Positions 34,131-43,535 of a stretch of 64,000 bases of DNA are shown here, piece by piece. Below the pieces are notes generated by a model that made no database searches, had not been told where the DNA came from, and was given only the letters and a program-made list of their open reading frames with translations. The stretch covers positions 8,554,100 through 8,618,099 of the forward strand of contig CANTUZ010000025.1 in the NCBI GenBank assembly GCA_947846985.1, read 5' to 3'. The stretch comes from Fratercula arctica (Eukaryota > Chordata > Aves > Charadriiformes > Alcidae). A program made the position numbers and the translations under genes. How positions within the stretch are numbered: position 1 is the first letter of the stretch; each line of letters starts with the position of its first letter.

Positions 34131-34748
34131 CTACCAGGGAGGGGGGGCAGGCAGACACAGCGCTTCAGGGCGTCCCCTTTATCTTCAAAGTGCGCTCATG
34201 TCTAACCCCCTCTCTCCGATCCGAGACAGCCCCCTTATATCCTGTCCCGGATTGAATGGAAAAGTACAGGCTAGGGTCGCTGCATGCGTGGCCAGTGCAT
34301 GCAGCGAGCCTCACCAGACTCATGATCCAGCTTTGCTAACTGCGGATGTCTGATACCTGACTCCCTTGTACTCCCTCCTTGTTATCTTCTTCTTTGAAAG
34401 TTAGGTTCTCATAGATACACATATAGTTTTTCAGCAACAGTAATGAGTCCCTTTTTCCCAACATACATACTGGGTTTGGTTCAACTAGGAATTCTCCGTC
34501 GTGTCTCACTCGAACCATCCTCTATTATCCCTTACACATGCCACCCCGTGGCCCATAGTTGGGACACAACAGTATTCTGTAACTCGTACAAGGGTATGAT
34601 GCAAAGCAACATCTGCAACTGATCGTATAATGCTTATTAAACACAGCAAACAGCATACTAAACATAACAGACAGATTCCTTCCACACAGGCAATGAGTAT
34701 AATTTCCTTCAACCAACCCCACCCCCAAGTCCATCCAGCAAAGAGATT
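34131..34748 (-). pseudogene. env: betaretroviral env fragment (provirus D)
   Basis: It matches in reverse 31490-31890 of provirus C and 43781-44400 of provirus B (MFSMLFAVFNKHYTISCRCC in one frame, SVADVALHHTLVRV in another). Frames are broken. It lies after the TM ectodomain piece, out of the normal env order. Confidence 0.6.
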
Positions 34749-34989
34749 TCACCCAGTGGTCTCCACAAGTTGCTGGCTCGGTCGGTGCAGTTCTTGCAAC
34801 TGGGCATGGATGGATTTGGAGTGGTCACTTAGATTCATACAACACAGTCCTTTAAAATCTTGACAACTGTGTCCGTGAGCTAAAAGCAAAAAATCAATAG
34901 CAGCTCTGTTTTGCAGCGTTGCATGTTGAATACTATCTACATCTAGCAATAACTCAGAAACAGCTGTACTAGTAGCATTACTAAATTTA
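34749..34989 (-). pseudogene. env: CX6CC TM ectodomain fragment (provirus D)
   Basis: Encodes [20 protein letters not shown] and CQDFKGLCC (CX6CC) and [16 protein letters not shown] related but distinct second TM lies at 32448-33017 in the same element. The frame is open upstream into the LTR-E fragment (ORF 34749-35108). Confidence 0.75.
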
Positions 34990-35304
34990 TCCCTGGCAGC
35001 GAGAGAGTCCTTGTTATCAAGAATCCTTGGCAGTGAAAGAGTCCTTGTTAGCAAGAGCGTGTGTGGACTCCCTGTTCTTGCTGGTACTGTGCTTTGATCT
35101 TCTTCCACAACAGGCCAAGATTCTCAGGCAGCTAGATAAGGTGTCCCTGAGTCCATTACAGACTGATGTCATCTAAGTGTTTTTCTTGCAAGCATCTGAG
35201 ACTGAATAACAATTAGTGTGATAGATGTGTTTTCCAGCACCCAGGTGCGAGTCCCTTGAGCGTATTTACAATCCTCCTTGCTGATCTTCCGTTGCTTTCC
35301 CATA
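34990..35304 (-). repeat. LTR-E U3/R fragment inside provirus D
   Basis: It matches the solo LTR-E at 23650-24148 from its start (TATGGGAAAGCAACGG, first G changed to A). A stretch including the TATA box is deleted (CAAAGCACAGTACCAGCAAG). It ends at GCTGCCAGGG, next to the TM piece. The same deletion and join are in provirus B. Confidence 0.82.
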
Positions 35305-36085
35305 TTCCACCCCCCTGCTCAAGAGACTGCTTCTGCTGGTGTTCATTTAGTCTCACAGGGTATAACACAGAGTAATTTACAAAGGCGTGCAATAACATAT
35401 ATACATATAGGAAAAAAAAAACCAAAACATATCTCTATAATACTGCTTGAATCAGGTGTCTTATTTCTCTTTTTCTGCTGCTGTCTTGTAGCATGTATGG
35501 CATACTTTTGTGCTAATGCGGCACATTTCCCTTCTAATTGTTCCCTTTTTCTTCTCTCATCACTTACAGCTGACATAAAAGTCTGCCTTGCAACAAGAGC
35601 TCACCCTTAAGTTTCTCATTTTCCTACAGAGCATCCTATAGATTCTAGCTTAACTCCTTTTCCCAATCAACCATGATCTTATAGGCAAACAACAAACAAC
35701 CAGCCATACGCCCTGCATGGGTAAGCTGTTCCCGAGAGCGTAAGCATGTCGGCTGGCGAAAACTCCCCCAATATTTCAGGACTTCCATCAGTTCTACAGC
35801 CCATCATGGTCTATCTACCTGGGGTGTGCTCGCCTTACATCTAAACATTGTGTATATACAAACTTCTTCGCTTGACGGAGTGTCAGCCCTAGTCGCGTAT
35901 GAGCACAGTACCACACCGGGCAGAACACCTGCTCAAGCGGAGTCACCAAACGACACTGCACACAGCAACAAACAAACAGTAGCACAGATGTTGATCAGCA
36001 GATATAAATTGGCACCCACACACACTTACACAGCAGACATACAAAAAACACCACTTCTATCTCAGGGAGATGGCTGGGGCGGGGG
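35305..36085 (-). other. family-E internal segment (coiled-coil Gag-like) in provirus D
   Basis: It precedes LTR-E with a G-rich polypurine tract (GAGCAGGGGGGTGGAATA), so it is the 3' internal part of a family-E element. One frame reads GRMAGCLLFAYKIMVDWEKE followed by a Lys/Glu-rich coiled coil (ERRKREQLEGKCAALAQKYA), similar in style to the Gag N-terminus of provirus S. I cannot assign it with confidence. Confidence 0.45.
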
Positions 36086-36711
36086 GGGGGGAGGGGGGGG
36101 GCTCTTTTCACTTGTATAAGCAGGTGCATTATCGGTCTTAATTTCTCGTGGTAGTACCATGACTGCAAAGCAACTCGTCAGATGCCTAATTACATGTAAG
36201 GCCCTCTCGCCAGCCTGAGCTGTGGCCCAAAGAAAGTCACTATAAGTATCAATAGTAACATGTACATATTTCAGTCGTCCAAACTCGGGAACATGTGTGA
36301 CATCCATCTGCCAGAGCTCACAAGGACCCAATCCTCGCGGGTTAACGCCTAAACCGAGCCCAGGGCTTGGTGACTACAGGTGGGACAAGCATGCATGATT
36401 CCTCTGGCTTCATCCATAGTGACATTGAACTGTCGATGCAATCCCTTAGCGTTTTGATGGAACATGCCATGTGATTCCCTGGCTTTGATGAATTCACTCA
36501 GGGGGGCTGCCACTGTCACCAGTCTGTCTGCTCGGGCGTTACCTTCTCCTAACCCTTGGTCCCACATATGACTCCGAATGTGGATGACACAAAATGGAGC
36601 AGTACGTTGCTTAATCGCTGCCTGTAGCGCTCTCAGCAGCTCAAAGAGCCGCTGATTAGACAGCTCTTTTATTCTTGCGTCCGCTCTGGCTCTGTCCATC
36701 TCCCCTGACAT
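36062..36711 (-). pseudogene. pol: RNase H end and integrase N-part (provirus D)
   Basis: ORF 36349-36711 holds the RNase H C-terminus (IKELSNQRLFELLRALQ, GLGEGNARADRL) and the integrase zinc finger (HGMFHQNAKGLHRQ with CPTC). ORF 36062-36331 holds the core ([32 protein letters not shown]) with both Asp residues, then stops in a G-rich run at the join with the family-E segment. The type is MMTV-like and differs from the integrase at 33491-33925, so two integrase pieces of different origin sit in one element. Confidence 0.75.
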
Positions 36712-37260
36712 TCTGACAATACACTGCTATACCCTGATTCTGGCTGCGCACACATAAGCGGTTGAAAAGGAGGAACAAACGCGATACCTGGCGCAAATGG
36801 AGGAGGCTTAATAATGGAGGAACGCGATAACGACTTTCATCTCTGTTGCTGTAAAATCTCCTCCGCAGTTGTAGCAGAGGCAGCCATAGCTTTAATCAGG
36901 GTTAAAGGTGGACATAAATCAGGTTCAGTCTCTGGATTTATTGGGCCAGGATCAAAGGGATCTTCTGGCTCTTTGCCTCCTGAATTCTGTTTTTGGTAAT
37001 GTTTTTCAGAATTGGGAATTTGAGCATATTTAGGCTAAGGGTCTGCAACTGGGGGTGTCATTTCAAAAGACTGAGGTTCCTTTGGGGGAGCTTGTGGTGC
37101 CCCTCCAGCAACCCCTTGCAGGGCTCTGGCAAGGACAAGTACAGCGTCTCCCGCGTTTGCAATTCCTTCCCCACTTTTAGCCACTGAGCCAAATCGTAGG
37201 ACCACCCTTCAGGGAACCATAAGCAATAATCACGTATCCATACAAGCAAAAAATTTCCGA
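36712..37260 (-). pseudogene. gag: third matrix-like module and Gag linker (provirus D)
   Basis: ORF 37058-37249 reads WIRDYCLWFPEG and YDLAQWLKVGKELQTRE, the same matrix module as provirus C. The acidic linker (PEDPFDPGPINPETEPD) follows. The join to RNase H near 36715 lies in the sequence TCAGAATGTC, as in provirus B. Confidence 0.7.
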
Positions 37261-37373
37261 GTCAAATACTCATTCGCATCCTATGAACCCATCTCCGCTT
37301 CTTCTAGCATAGTACAAATCCATCTCCTCTCTTTCTATTCTTTAACACTATCTCCCTTTTCTGATACATTACA

Positions 37374-38160
37374 CTATTGCGTATCCCCAGACTCGTCCGC
37401 TGCTGTTTCAGACGGATCACCCGCTCCCGGACTCCCACACACCCTCTCCTCAACCGCCTGCAAACCCTCCTTGATAACCTCATGAGCCTTTTTATAAGCA
37501 GCCCGTATCGCGCCCGCTTTCAAACCCTTATCAAGTCTGCATTTCCGCGAGCAATTGCTGCATAGTGTTCTGTTGATCGCGGAGAGCGTCACGGAGTTCC
37601 GCAGTATCTTTAGGTGGATAGACGGTTTTCAGACGAACGTCCTCGGAGGATGATGATGTTTCCATAGGCTGAGGAGAGTCAGGGGGAACCTGCATGGATG
37701 ACTCCGGTAGACCAGAGTACGGTGGAGCGGTCGGTTGCGGAGGCAAAAATGTCCATTCATCAGACGCACCCCAGAACTCCTTTTCTGACTGCTTTATTAC
37801 AGGAAATGCATTGGAGGACAAACTGTTTCCCTCTTCCCCAGCTGCATCTAACACCCTCCAGGCTGCAGCAGCAATAACAGCTGATCCATGCATGCCTGCA
37901 ATCAGTCCCTTCACCTGTCGATAAGTGCCTGCCAGGTTCCAGGCTTCCTTATTCTCTGACTGCACTGCTTCCCACATTTCCACTCCAATTCTAGTCTGTG
38001 TTGAAAGGTCAAAAAACTGAGTCGGATCTCTGAGCAATCCTCATTGTCGGCATCAAGATAATAGTTCCAGTAAAGCACTCTCACTAAGGTTTTCCCTGGC
38101 ACTTTTTGCCAGCTGCAGCAAACTTTGTACCGCTGCCTTTTCGCCTTATACTTTTTCATA
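37374..38160 (-). pseudogene. gag: second matrix-like module with Pro-rich and helical region (provirus D)
   Basis: ORFs 37531-38037 and 37374-37592 match the 285-residue ORF of provirus B: LRDPTQFFDLSTQTRIGVEMW, a Pro/Ser-rich stretch with PTAPPYSGLP (a late-domain-like PPYS), and a helical region (AGAIRAAYKKAHEVIKEGLQ). Frameshifts near 37560 and 38037 break it. Confidence 0.75.
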
Positions 38161-38177
38161 CAGTTAATAACGTCTCG

Positions 38178-38402
38178 TCAAGATTTCATCAACTTTTTTG
38201 TAGTTTTATCGTCATCTATAACTTTATCCCATAAGCAATCTCCAAACGTTCGCCACTCTTCTACTTCAAACATATCGTCTGGGTCCTTAAAATATCCTGG
38301 AGCTTTGCCTAATGCAATTAACCCAGCCAGATCTTTTATAGGGCCTACTCCCCGCTTTTCTAAAAAGCATTGTAAAAATTGTAAAGCTACCTCTCTATCC
38401 AT
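38178..38402 (-). CDS. gag: first matrix-like module (provirus D)
   Basis: A 74-residue ORF, MDREVALQFLQCFLEKRGVG, then PGYFKDPDDMFEVEEWRTFG and CLWDKV. The spacing of FLQ, the aromatic-Asp-Pro stretch, W and G matches modules at 40683 and 41066. No Gly follows the Met, so there is no myristoylation signal. The protein is not otherwise known to me. Confidence 0.55.
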   Translation of the reverse strand: MDREVALQFLQCFLEKRGVGPIKDLAGLIALGKAPGYFKDPDDMFEVEEWRTFGDCLWDKVIDDDKTTKKLMKS

Positions 38403-38668
38403 TTGCGATGCGTCGTCTTCCTCTTTATGATCCCTTGATTACTTACAATCCCTTGATTACTTACGATCCCTTGATTACTCTGTTTGCAGCCTTTTTTCTT
38501 TTCCGTTTAGGTAGCTTTCCTCGGACGGCGATCCTCCTCTTAATTATCCGAAGATCAGGTACGGACAGACATATCATGTGCCAGCCATATCATGTACTGT
38601 CTTTTACCCCCTGGTCGCTGCTACCAGTGCTTTTCCGAGCTTGCTGTCCAGTGGGAACAAGGCTGGGG
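38403..38668 (-). other. 5' leader of provirus D
   Basis: Non-coding leader between PBS and the first ORF. It contains three tandem copies of a roughly 17-base unit ending CCCTTGATTACTTACGAT (plus strand 38429-38480). Packaging signals would be expected here but cannot be identified by eye. Confidence 0.6.
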
Positions 38669-38686
38669 GTCCCTGTTCGGGCGCCA
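38669..38686 (-). other. primer-binding site, tRNA-Lys3 (provirus D)
   Basis: Minus strand TGGCGCCCGAACAGGGAC, a perfect tRNA-Lys3 site as in MMTV and lentiviruses, two bases from the LTR. Confidence 0.93.
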
Positions 38687-38688
38687 CT

Positions 38689-39034
38689 TGCGACGAGCGA
38701 GGGAAGACAAGCAGCCGACTCAATGTGAGTGATAAAGCAAGCTTCAGTTTATTGCCCGAATACGCTTCATTATATAGCTACTGGTTACATCATCGCTTGA
38801 ATATTGGCTAATTATAAAAGTCATCTGCTCACTGCGATTGGTTCTCTGTGCACACGACAGGGTTCAGCCTTAGTTCCCTATTCTTATCAGCTCCTTATTC
38901 TTGCTTCTGTATTCTCATGGCTTGTTTACTTAGTACTTTCCCATCGCCGAGCTGTAACTTGCTTCTACGCTATTCTCATCTCACATAACTCCTCTATTGT
39001 CCCATGACCTTGCTCCTCAAGCCATTCTGCAACA
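38689..39034 (-). repeat. 5' LTR of provirus D (LTR-D)
   Basis: 346 bp, TG...CA on the minus strand, one difference from the 3' LTR by eye (codon region of VLSHRR against VLSPRR on the plus strand). It carries the TATA box and AATAAA (38748-38753) and should promote leftward transcription. Confidence 0.93.
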
Positions 39035-39040
39035 TCAACT

Positions 39041-39313
39041 AAAAATTCAAATACTAAAGATTCAAGACTTAATGAACCGCACTGCATTTGAAACATTACA
39101 AAAGGATCTCTTGTGGGTAAATCCAAAAAATTGGCTTTCTGGGCTAAATTTAGGAAGCTGAGTATTTATTGCCTTAGCAGGGTTCTTTTTGATTCTGTTT
39201 TTAATTGTGTTTAGTATGATATATAACCTGCTAAGAGCATCACAACGAGTAGAAGCAAAAGTCATGGCAACCCTGTTAATAAATGGTCTGGTGTTAAACA
39301 AAAAAGGGGGAGA
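39041..39313 (+). pseudogene. env: provirus C Env TM C-terminus
   Basis: Continues the TM interrupted at 32171: a helical segment (LKIQILKIQDLMNRTAF), NPKNWLSGLNLG, then an anchor (IALAGFFLILFLIVFSMIY) and a short tail. One stop lies before the anchor. The tract AAAAAAGGGGGAGA before 39314 is the polypurine tract. Confidence 0.78.
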
Positions 39314-39632
39314 TGTGGCAGATCTATGAGCAGAGGCCTGCGTACGGCCAAGGACACAGTGAGCAGAGCACACAGAAACAGGAACGCAGATGTCGATATG
39401 GATGGAATGAAGAGGAACTGGTCCAATATAAACATGGAACAAGAAAACAGCTTTGTGTGCTTATCTTAGTGGGAACTGAATAAGGCAACTGGGTCAGTGA
39501 TCTGAAATATGTGTTTACTTGCCTAGCAGGTGCATGGAAAGTTTTAGAGCTCGGGTATAAAAGCCGAGGCTTGAGAAACAATAAACGATTTCATGCTTAT
39601 CACAGCTGGAGTCCGTGCCTTCATACACCACA
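39314..39632 (+). repeat. 3' LTR of provirus C (LTR-C)
   Basis: 319 bp from TGTGGCAGATCTATGAG to CATACACCACA. TATAAAA (near 39556) and AATAAA (near 39580) are intact and close together. It is the only complete LTR-C here. Confidence 0.88.
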
Positions 39633-40124
39633 CGCATCTGGAGTACTCTGTCCAGTTCTGGGCCCCCCAGTTCAAGGACAGGGAACTACTGGAGAGAGTC
39701 CAGCGGAGGGCAACTGTCTCATGAGGAAAGGCTGAGAGACCTGGGTCTGTTAAGCCTGGAGAAGACAAGACTGAGAGGGGATCTTATCAATATCTAAAAA
39801 TATCTAAAGGATGGGTGTCAAGAAGATGGGGACAGACTCTTTTCAGTGGTGGTCTTTTCAGACAGGACAAGGGGCAATGGGCACAAGCTAGAACACAGGA
39901 AATTCCATCTCAACATGAGGGAAAAACTTCTTTACTTTGAGGGTGGCAGAGCACTGGAACAGGCTGCCCAGAGAGGTTGTGGAGTCTCCTTCCCTGGAGA
40001 TATTCAAAACCCACCTCGATGCATTCCTGTCCAGCCTGTTCTAGGTGAATCTGCTTTGGCAGGGGGTTGGACTAGATGATCTACGAAGGTTCCTTCCAAC
40101 CCCTACTATTCTGTGATTCTGTGA

Positions 40125-40497
40125 TGTGGAAGGATTTCTAATACAACGAGGTCACCCTATGAACACTCCAAGCACTGAGGAGTTGGTAGCAGCTGTGTAG
40201 GCCTGCCTTGACATGAGTTTAAGAAAGGTTACTGTCGGACATGAGATAAGGAAGTGCTGACCAGAAAGAAGTGTAACAAAGGAATTGAAAACATCATACG
40301 TCAAGAAAGGTCGACCAATGACAAGAAAGAATCAAGCGCGTGGACAGCTCGTGAAGATAGCATGCAGCCAATTAGTAGGAGATAGAGCGCGTGAACAGAA
40401 ATCATAATACTATAAATGTAACACTTAGGTTGAATAAAGTGGCATTAACCTGATCATATTGGTCTGCGTGTTATTGCTTGAACCTTCCGCGTCAACA
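40125..40497 (+). repeat. 5' LTR of provirus B (LTR-B)
   Basis: TGTGGAAGGATTTC to CCGCGTCAACA. TATAAAT at about 40411 and AATAAA at 40433-40438 are only some 20 bases apart, so the poly(A) signal lies upstream of the likely start site and R is short, as in MMTV. Confidence 0.93.
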
Positions 40498-40499
40498 AG

Positions 40500-40517
40500 T
40501 GGCGCCCGAACAGGGAC
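40500..40517 (+). other. primer-binding site, tRNA-Lys3 (provirus B)
   Basis: TGGCGCCCGAACAGGGAC, a perfect match to the tRNA-Lys3 primer site, two bases after the LTR. Confidence 0.95.
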
Positions 40518-40682
40518 CCTCAGATCAGTTTTCTTTTGGGACTGCACCTACCCAAAATCCAGCCGGCAATCGGAGGGGCGGAAGAAGCGGCCGAAAAGTG
40601 AGTGCTGCCCCGGCACTCGGGAAGACGCTAGCGCATCTATAAAGGGAAATCCTGCTCTGATCAGGCGGGCGGCCGGGAGGAG

Positions 40683-41321
40683 ATGGGGTCTGCAACCTCA
40701 AAAGAGGAAGAGACTGTAGTTAAGCTCCTCCAACATATGCTCTCTATGAGAGGACTGAAATATGATTCTGCCTCTTTGAAGTCACTTTTAGTATGGGCAA
40801 GAGACAAGGGGCTTTTTCCCACGGTGGCGGCTGCCTTTGCCCAGGATACTTGGGCTAAAATAGGGGCAGTGTTGTGGGATGAAGTAAGCCGAGGATCTAA
40901 AGAGGCACACAAGCTATCAACGCTGTGGCGGCTTGTTACAGAAACTTTAAAAGAAACGCGGGGATACTACCGCCGGCGCCAAGGTAAGCCGGGCTGCCCA
41001 AGAGAGGCAGGAGCAGATCTGCGACCCCACGGGAAGTGGGAGCCACCTAGAGTGGGAACGGTAGTATGGGTTCGGCTGTATCAGCCGTGGAAAAGGCAGC
41101 GGTACAAAGTTTGCTGCAGCTGGCAAAAAGTGCCAGGGAAAACCTCAGTAAGGGTGCTTTACTGGAACTATTATCTTGGTGCCGACGACGAGGATTGCTC
41201 AGAGATCCGACTCAGTTGTTTGACCTTTCAACATGGACTAGAATTGGAGTGGAAATGTGGGAAGCAGTGCAGTCAGAGAATAAGGAAGCCCGGAACCTGG
41301 CAGGCACTTATCGACAGGTGA
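40683..41321 (+). CDS. gag: first matrix-like Gag module (provirus B)
   Basis: 212-residue ORF starting MGSATSKEEE, a myristoylation-type N-terminus. Residues about 10-75 form a helical matrix-like module: LLQHMLSMRGLKYDSASLKS, LLVWARDKGLFP, DTWAKIGAVLWDEVSRGSK. From about residue 130 the frame overlaps the second module in another frame and is probably not real coding. AAG/GTAAGC at 40981-40989 is a strong splice-donor match just after the module, so the ORF may normally be left there by splicing. The start follows the PBS by 165 bases. Confidence 0.6.
   Translation: MGSATSKEEETVVKLLQHMLSMRGLKYDSASLKSLLVWARDKGLFPTVAAAFAQDTWAKIGAVLWDEVSRGSKEAHKLSTLWRLVTETLKETRGYYRRRQGKPGCPREAGADLRPHGKWEPPRVGTVVWVRLYQPWKRQRYKVCCSWQKVPGKTSVRVLYWNYYLGADDEDCSEIRLSCLTFQHGLELEWKCGKQCSQRIRKPGTWQALIDR
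40981..40989 (+). promoter_or_regulatory. possible splice donor after first matrix module
   Basis: CAAG/GTAAGC fits the vertebrate donor consensus closely and lies at the end of module 1. No acceptor can be fixed by eye. Confidence 0.4.
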
Positions 41322-41923
41322 AGGGACTGGTTGCAGGCATGCATGGATCAGCTGTTATTGCTGCCGCAGTCCAGAGGGTGTTAGATGCAGCTGGGGAAGA
41401 GGGAAACAGTTTGTCCTCCAATGCATTTCCTGTAATAAAGCAGTCAGAAGAGGAGTTCTGGGGGGCGTCTGATGGATGGACATTTTCGCCGCCACCGCCG
41501 TCACCTCTCATGCCTCTGCAACCAACCGCTCCACCGTACTCTGGTCTACCGGAGTCATCCACGCAGGTTCCCCCCGACTCTCCTCAGCCTATGGAAACAT
41601 CATCATCCTCCGAGGACGTTCGTCTGAAAACCATCTATCCACCTAAAGATACTGCGGAGCTCTGTGACGCTCTCCGCGATCAACAGAACACTATGCAGCA
41701 ATTGCTCGCGGAAATGCAGAGACTTGATAAGGGTTCGAAAGCGGGCGCGATACGGGCTGCTTATAAAAAGGCTCATGAGGTTATCAAGGAGGGTTTGCAG
41801 GCGGTTGAGGAGAGGGTGTGTGGGAGTCCGGGAACGGGTGATCTGTCTGGGGCAGCAGCGGACGAGTCTGGGGATACGCAACAGTGTAATGTATCAGAAA
41901 AGGGAGATAATGTTAAAGAATAA
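41066..41923 (+). CDS. gag: second matrix-like Gag module with PPxY-like linker (provirus B)
   Basis: 285-residue ORF starting MGSAVSAVEK, again Met-Gly. Module: LLQLAKSARENLSKGALLEL, LLSWCRRRGLLRDPTQLFDL, TWTRIGVEMWEAVQSENK. Then a Ser/Pro-rich region with PTAPPYSGLP (late-domain-like), a helical region (RDQQNTMQQLLAEMQRL, AAYKKAHEVIKEGLQAVEER) and an acidic end. No capsid follows; the ORF stops at the join with the third module. It could make a membrane-bound Gag fragment that interferes with, or is packaged by, a helper. Confidence 0.65.
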   Translation: MGSAVSAVEKAAVQSLLQLAKSARENLSKGALLELLSWCRRRGLLRDPTQLFDLSTWTRIGVEMWEAVQSENKEARNLAGTYRQVKGLVAGMHGSAVIAAAVQRVLDAAGEEGNSLSSNAFPVIKQSEEEFWGASDGWTFSPPPPSPLMPLQPTAPPYSGLPESSTQVPPDSPQPMETSSSSEDVRLKTIYPPKDTAELCDALRDQQNTMQQLLAEMQRLDKGSKAGAIRAAYKKAHEVIKEGLQAVEERVCGSPGTGDLSGAAADESGDTQQCNVSEKGDNVKE

Positions 41924-41924
41924 T

Positions 41925-42400
41925 AGTTACTTGGCGAACTGTATACACTGCCATACGAGCAATGCATCCCGCAGAGCAAGCCCTGCAAGGGGTTGCTGGA
42001 GGGGCACCACAAGCTCCCCCAAAGGAACCTCAGTCTTTTGAAATGACACCCCCAGTTGCAGACCCTCAGCCTAAATATGCTCAAATTCCCAATTCTGAAA
42101 AACATTACCAAAAACAGAATTCAGGAGGCGAAGAGCCAGAAGATCCCTTTGATCCTGGCCCAATAAATCCAGAGACTGAACCTGATTTATGTCCACCTTT
42201 AACCCCAATTAAAGCTATGGCTGCCTCTGCTCCAACTGTGGAGGAGATTTTACAGCAACAGAGATGAAAGTCGTTATCGCGCTCCTCCATTCTTAACCCT
42301 CCTCCATTTGCGCCAGGTACCGCATCTGTTCCTTCTTATCAACCACTTATACGTGCACAGCCGGAATCGGGGTATTGCAGTGTATTGTCAGAATGTCGGG
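41925..42400 (+). pseudogene. gag: third matrix module C-terminus and Gag linker (provirus B)
   Basis: It matches provirus C from the codons for VTWRTVYTAIRTLHPAEQAL onwards, then the acidic linker (PEDPFDPGPINPETEPD) and EEILQQQR followed by a stop. The N-terminal half of this module is missing at the join after 41924. Confidence 0.7.
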
Positions 42401-43222
42401 GGAGAAGGACGGAGCCGGAGCCGCTTTGCTCCTGCCACTGCCCCCCCCTCCCCCCCCCAGCCGTCTCCCTGAGATAGAACTGGTGTTTTTGTATGTCTGC
42501 TGTGTAAGTGTGTGTGGGCGCCAATTTATATCTGCTGATCAGCATCTGTGCTACTGTTTGTTTGTTGTTGTGTGCAGTGTCGTTTGATGACTCCGCTTGA
42601 GCAGGTGTTCTGCCCGGTGTGGTACTGTTCTTGTATGCGACTAGGGCTGACACACTGTCAAGCGAAGAAGTTTGTAGATACACAATGTTTAGATGTAAGG
42701 CGAGCGCGCCCCAGGTAGATAGACCATGATGGGCCATAGAACTGATGGAAGTCCTGAAATATTGGGGGAGTTTTCGCCAGCCGACATGCTTACAGTCTCA
42801 GGAACGGCTTACCCATGCAGGGCGTATGGCTGGTTGTTTGTTGTTTGCCTATAAGATCATGGTTGATTGGGAAAAGGAGTTAAGCTAAAATCTATAGGAT
42901 GCTCTGTAGGAAAATGAGAAACTTAAGGGTGAGCTCTTGTTGCAAAGGCAGACTTTTATGTCAGCCGTAAGTGATGAAAAAAAAAAAGAAGAAAAAATAA
43001 GGGGGGAACAATTAGAAGGGAAATGTGCAGAAATGGGCAGAAAAAGAGAAATAGGACACCTGATTCAAGCAGTACTATAGAGATATGTTTTGGGGTTTGT
43101 TTGTTTTTTTTTTTTTCCTATATGTATATATGTTATTGCACGCCTTTGTAAATTACTCTGTGTTATACCTTGCGAGACTAAATGAACCCCAGCAGAAGCG
43201 GTCTCTTGAGCGGGGGGTGGAA
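42401..43222 (+). other. family-E internal segment in provirus B
   Basis: A short RNase H remnant (about 42401-42430) jumps into a C-rich run and then the family-E segment shared with provirus D. Frames are broken. Poly(A)/G-rich runs and a polypurine tract (GAGCGGGGGGTGGAATA) precede LTR-E. Confidence 0.5.
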
Positions 43223-43535
43223 TATGGGAAAGCAACGGAAGATCAGCAAGGAGGATTGTAAATACGCTCAAGGGACTCGCACCTGGGTGCTGGAAAACAC
43301 ATCTATCACACTCATTGTTATTCAGTCTCAGATGCTTGCAAGAAAAACACTTAGATGACATCAGTCTGTAATGGACTCAGGGACACCTTATCTAGCTGCT
43401 TGAGAATCCTGGCCTGTTGTGGAAGAAGATCAAAGCACAGTACCAGCAAGAACAGGGAGTCCACACACGCTCTTGCTAACAAGGACTCTTTCGCTGCCAA
43501 GGATTCTTGATAACAAGGACTCTCTCGCTGCCAAG
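43223..43535 (+). repeat. LTR-E U3/R fragment inside provirus B
   Basis: TATGGGAAAGCAACGGAAG onwards matches solo LTR-E; the TATA-containing stretch is deleted as in provirus D. It ends at GCTGCCAAGG. Confidence 0.85.

Larger units (their letters stand above)
32172..39034 (-). mobile_element. mosaic provirus D, young, nested in provirus C env
   Basis: Two 346-bp LTRs differ at one position by eye (C at 32427-region, A in the right copy), and perfect 6-bp repeats TCAACT flank the element (32166-32171 and 39035-39040). The interior (minus) is mosaic: PBS-Lys3, matrix-like modules, Gag linker, RNase H-integrase piece, family-E segment with LTR-E fragment, CX6CC TM piece, beta env piece, RT piece, second integrase piece, LTR-F fragment, second TM, polypurine tract. 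It lacks capsid, protease and RT palm, so it cannot be autonomous. Confidence 0.88.
25886..39632 (+). mobile_element. betaretrovirus-like provirus C
   Basis: Plus-strand order: 5' LTR remnant, leader, gag, deleted pol, RNase H-integrase, beta-type env, polypurine tract and 3' LTR. The flanks TGCAAC (25880-25885) and CGCATC (39633-39638) look like a decayed 6-bp duplication. A CR1 lies in pol and provirus D in env; without them the element is about 5.6 kb. Shared LTR bases differ at about 5 of 137 positions by eye, so it is clearly older than B and D. Confidence 0.85.
25376..40124 (+). mobile_element. CR1 LINE (e) split by provirus C
   Basis: The left piece, 25376-25885, encodes the RT palm to C-terminal region ([34 protein letters not shown]). 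The right piece, 39633-40124, resumes at the codons for LEYSVQFWAPQFK and runs to the CR1 tail (GATTCTGTGA). Between them lies provirus C. Provirus B is inserted right at the 3' tail. The reading frame is broken, so this is an old fragment used as a target twice. Confidence 0.88.

Noticed and set aside
36076..36100. G-rich run as a regulatory G-quadruplex in provirus D
   Set aside because: It coincides with a recombination join shared with provirus B and stops the integrase frame; no evidence of a regulatory role.
42105..42290. Similar 61-residue antisense ORFs at 26605-26790, 36814-36999 and 42105-42290
   Set aside because: They are antisense to the conserved acidic Gag linker in C, D and B, so the similarity comes from the sense gene.
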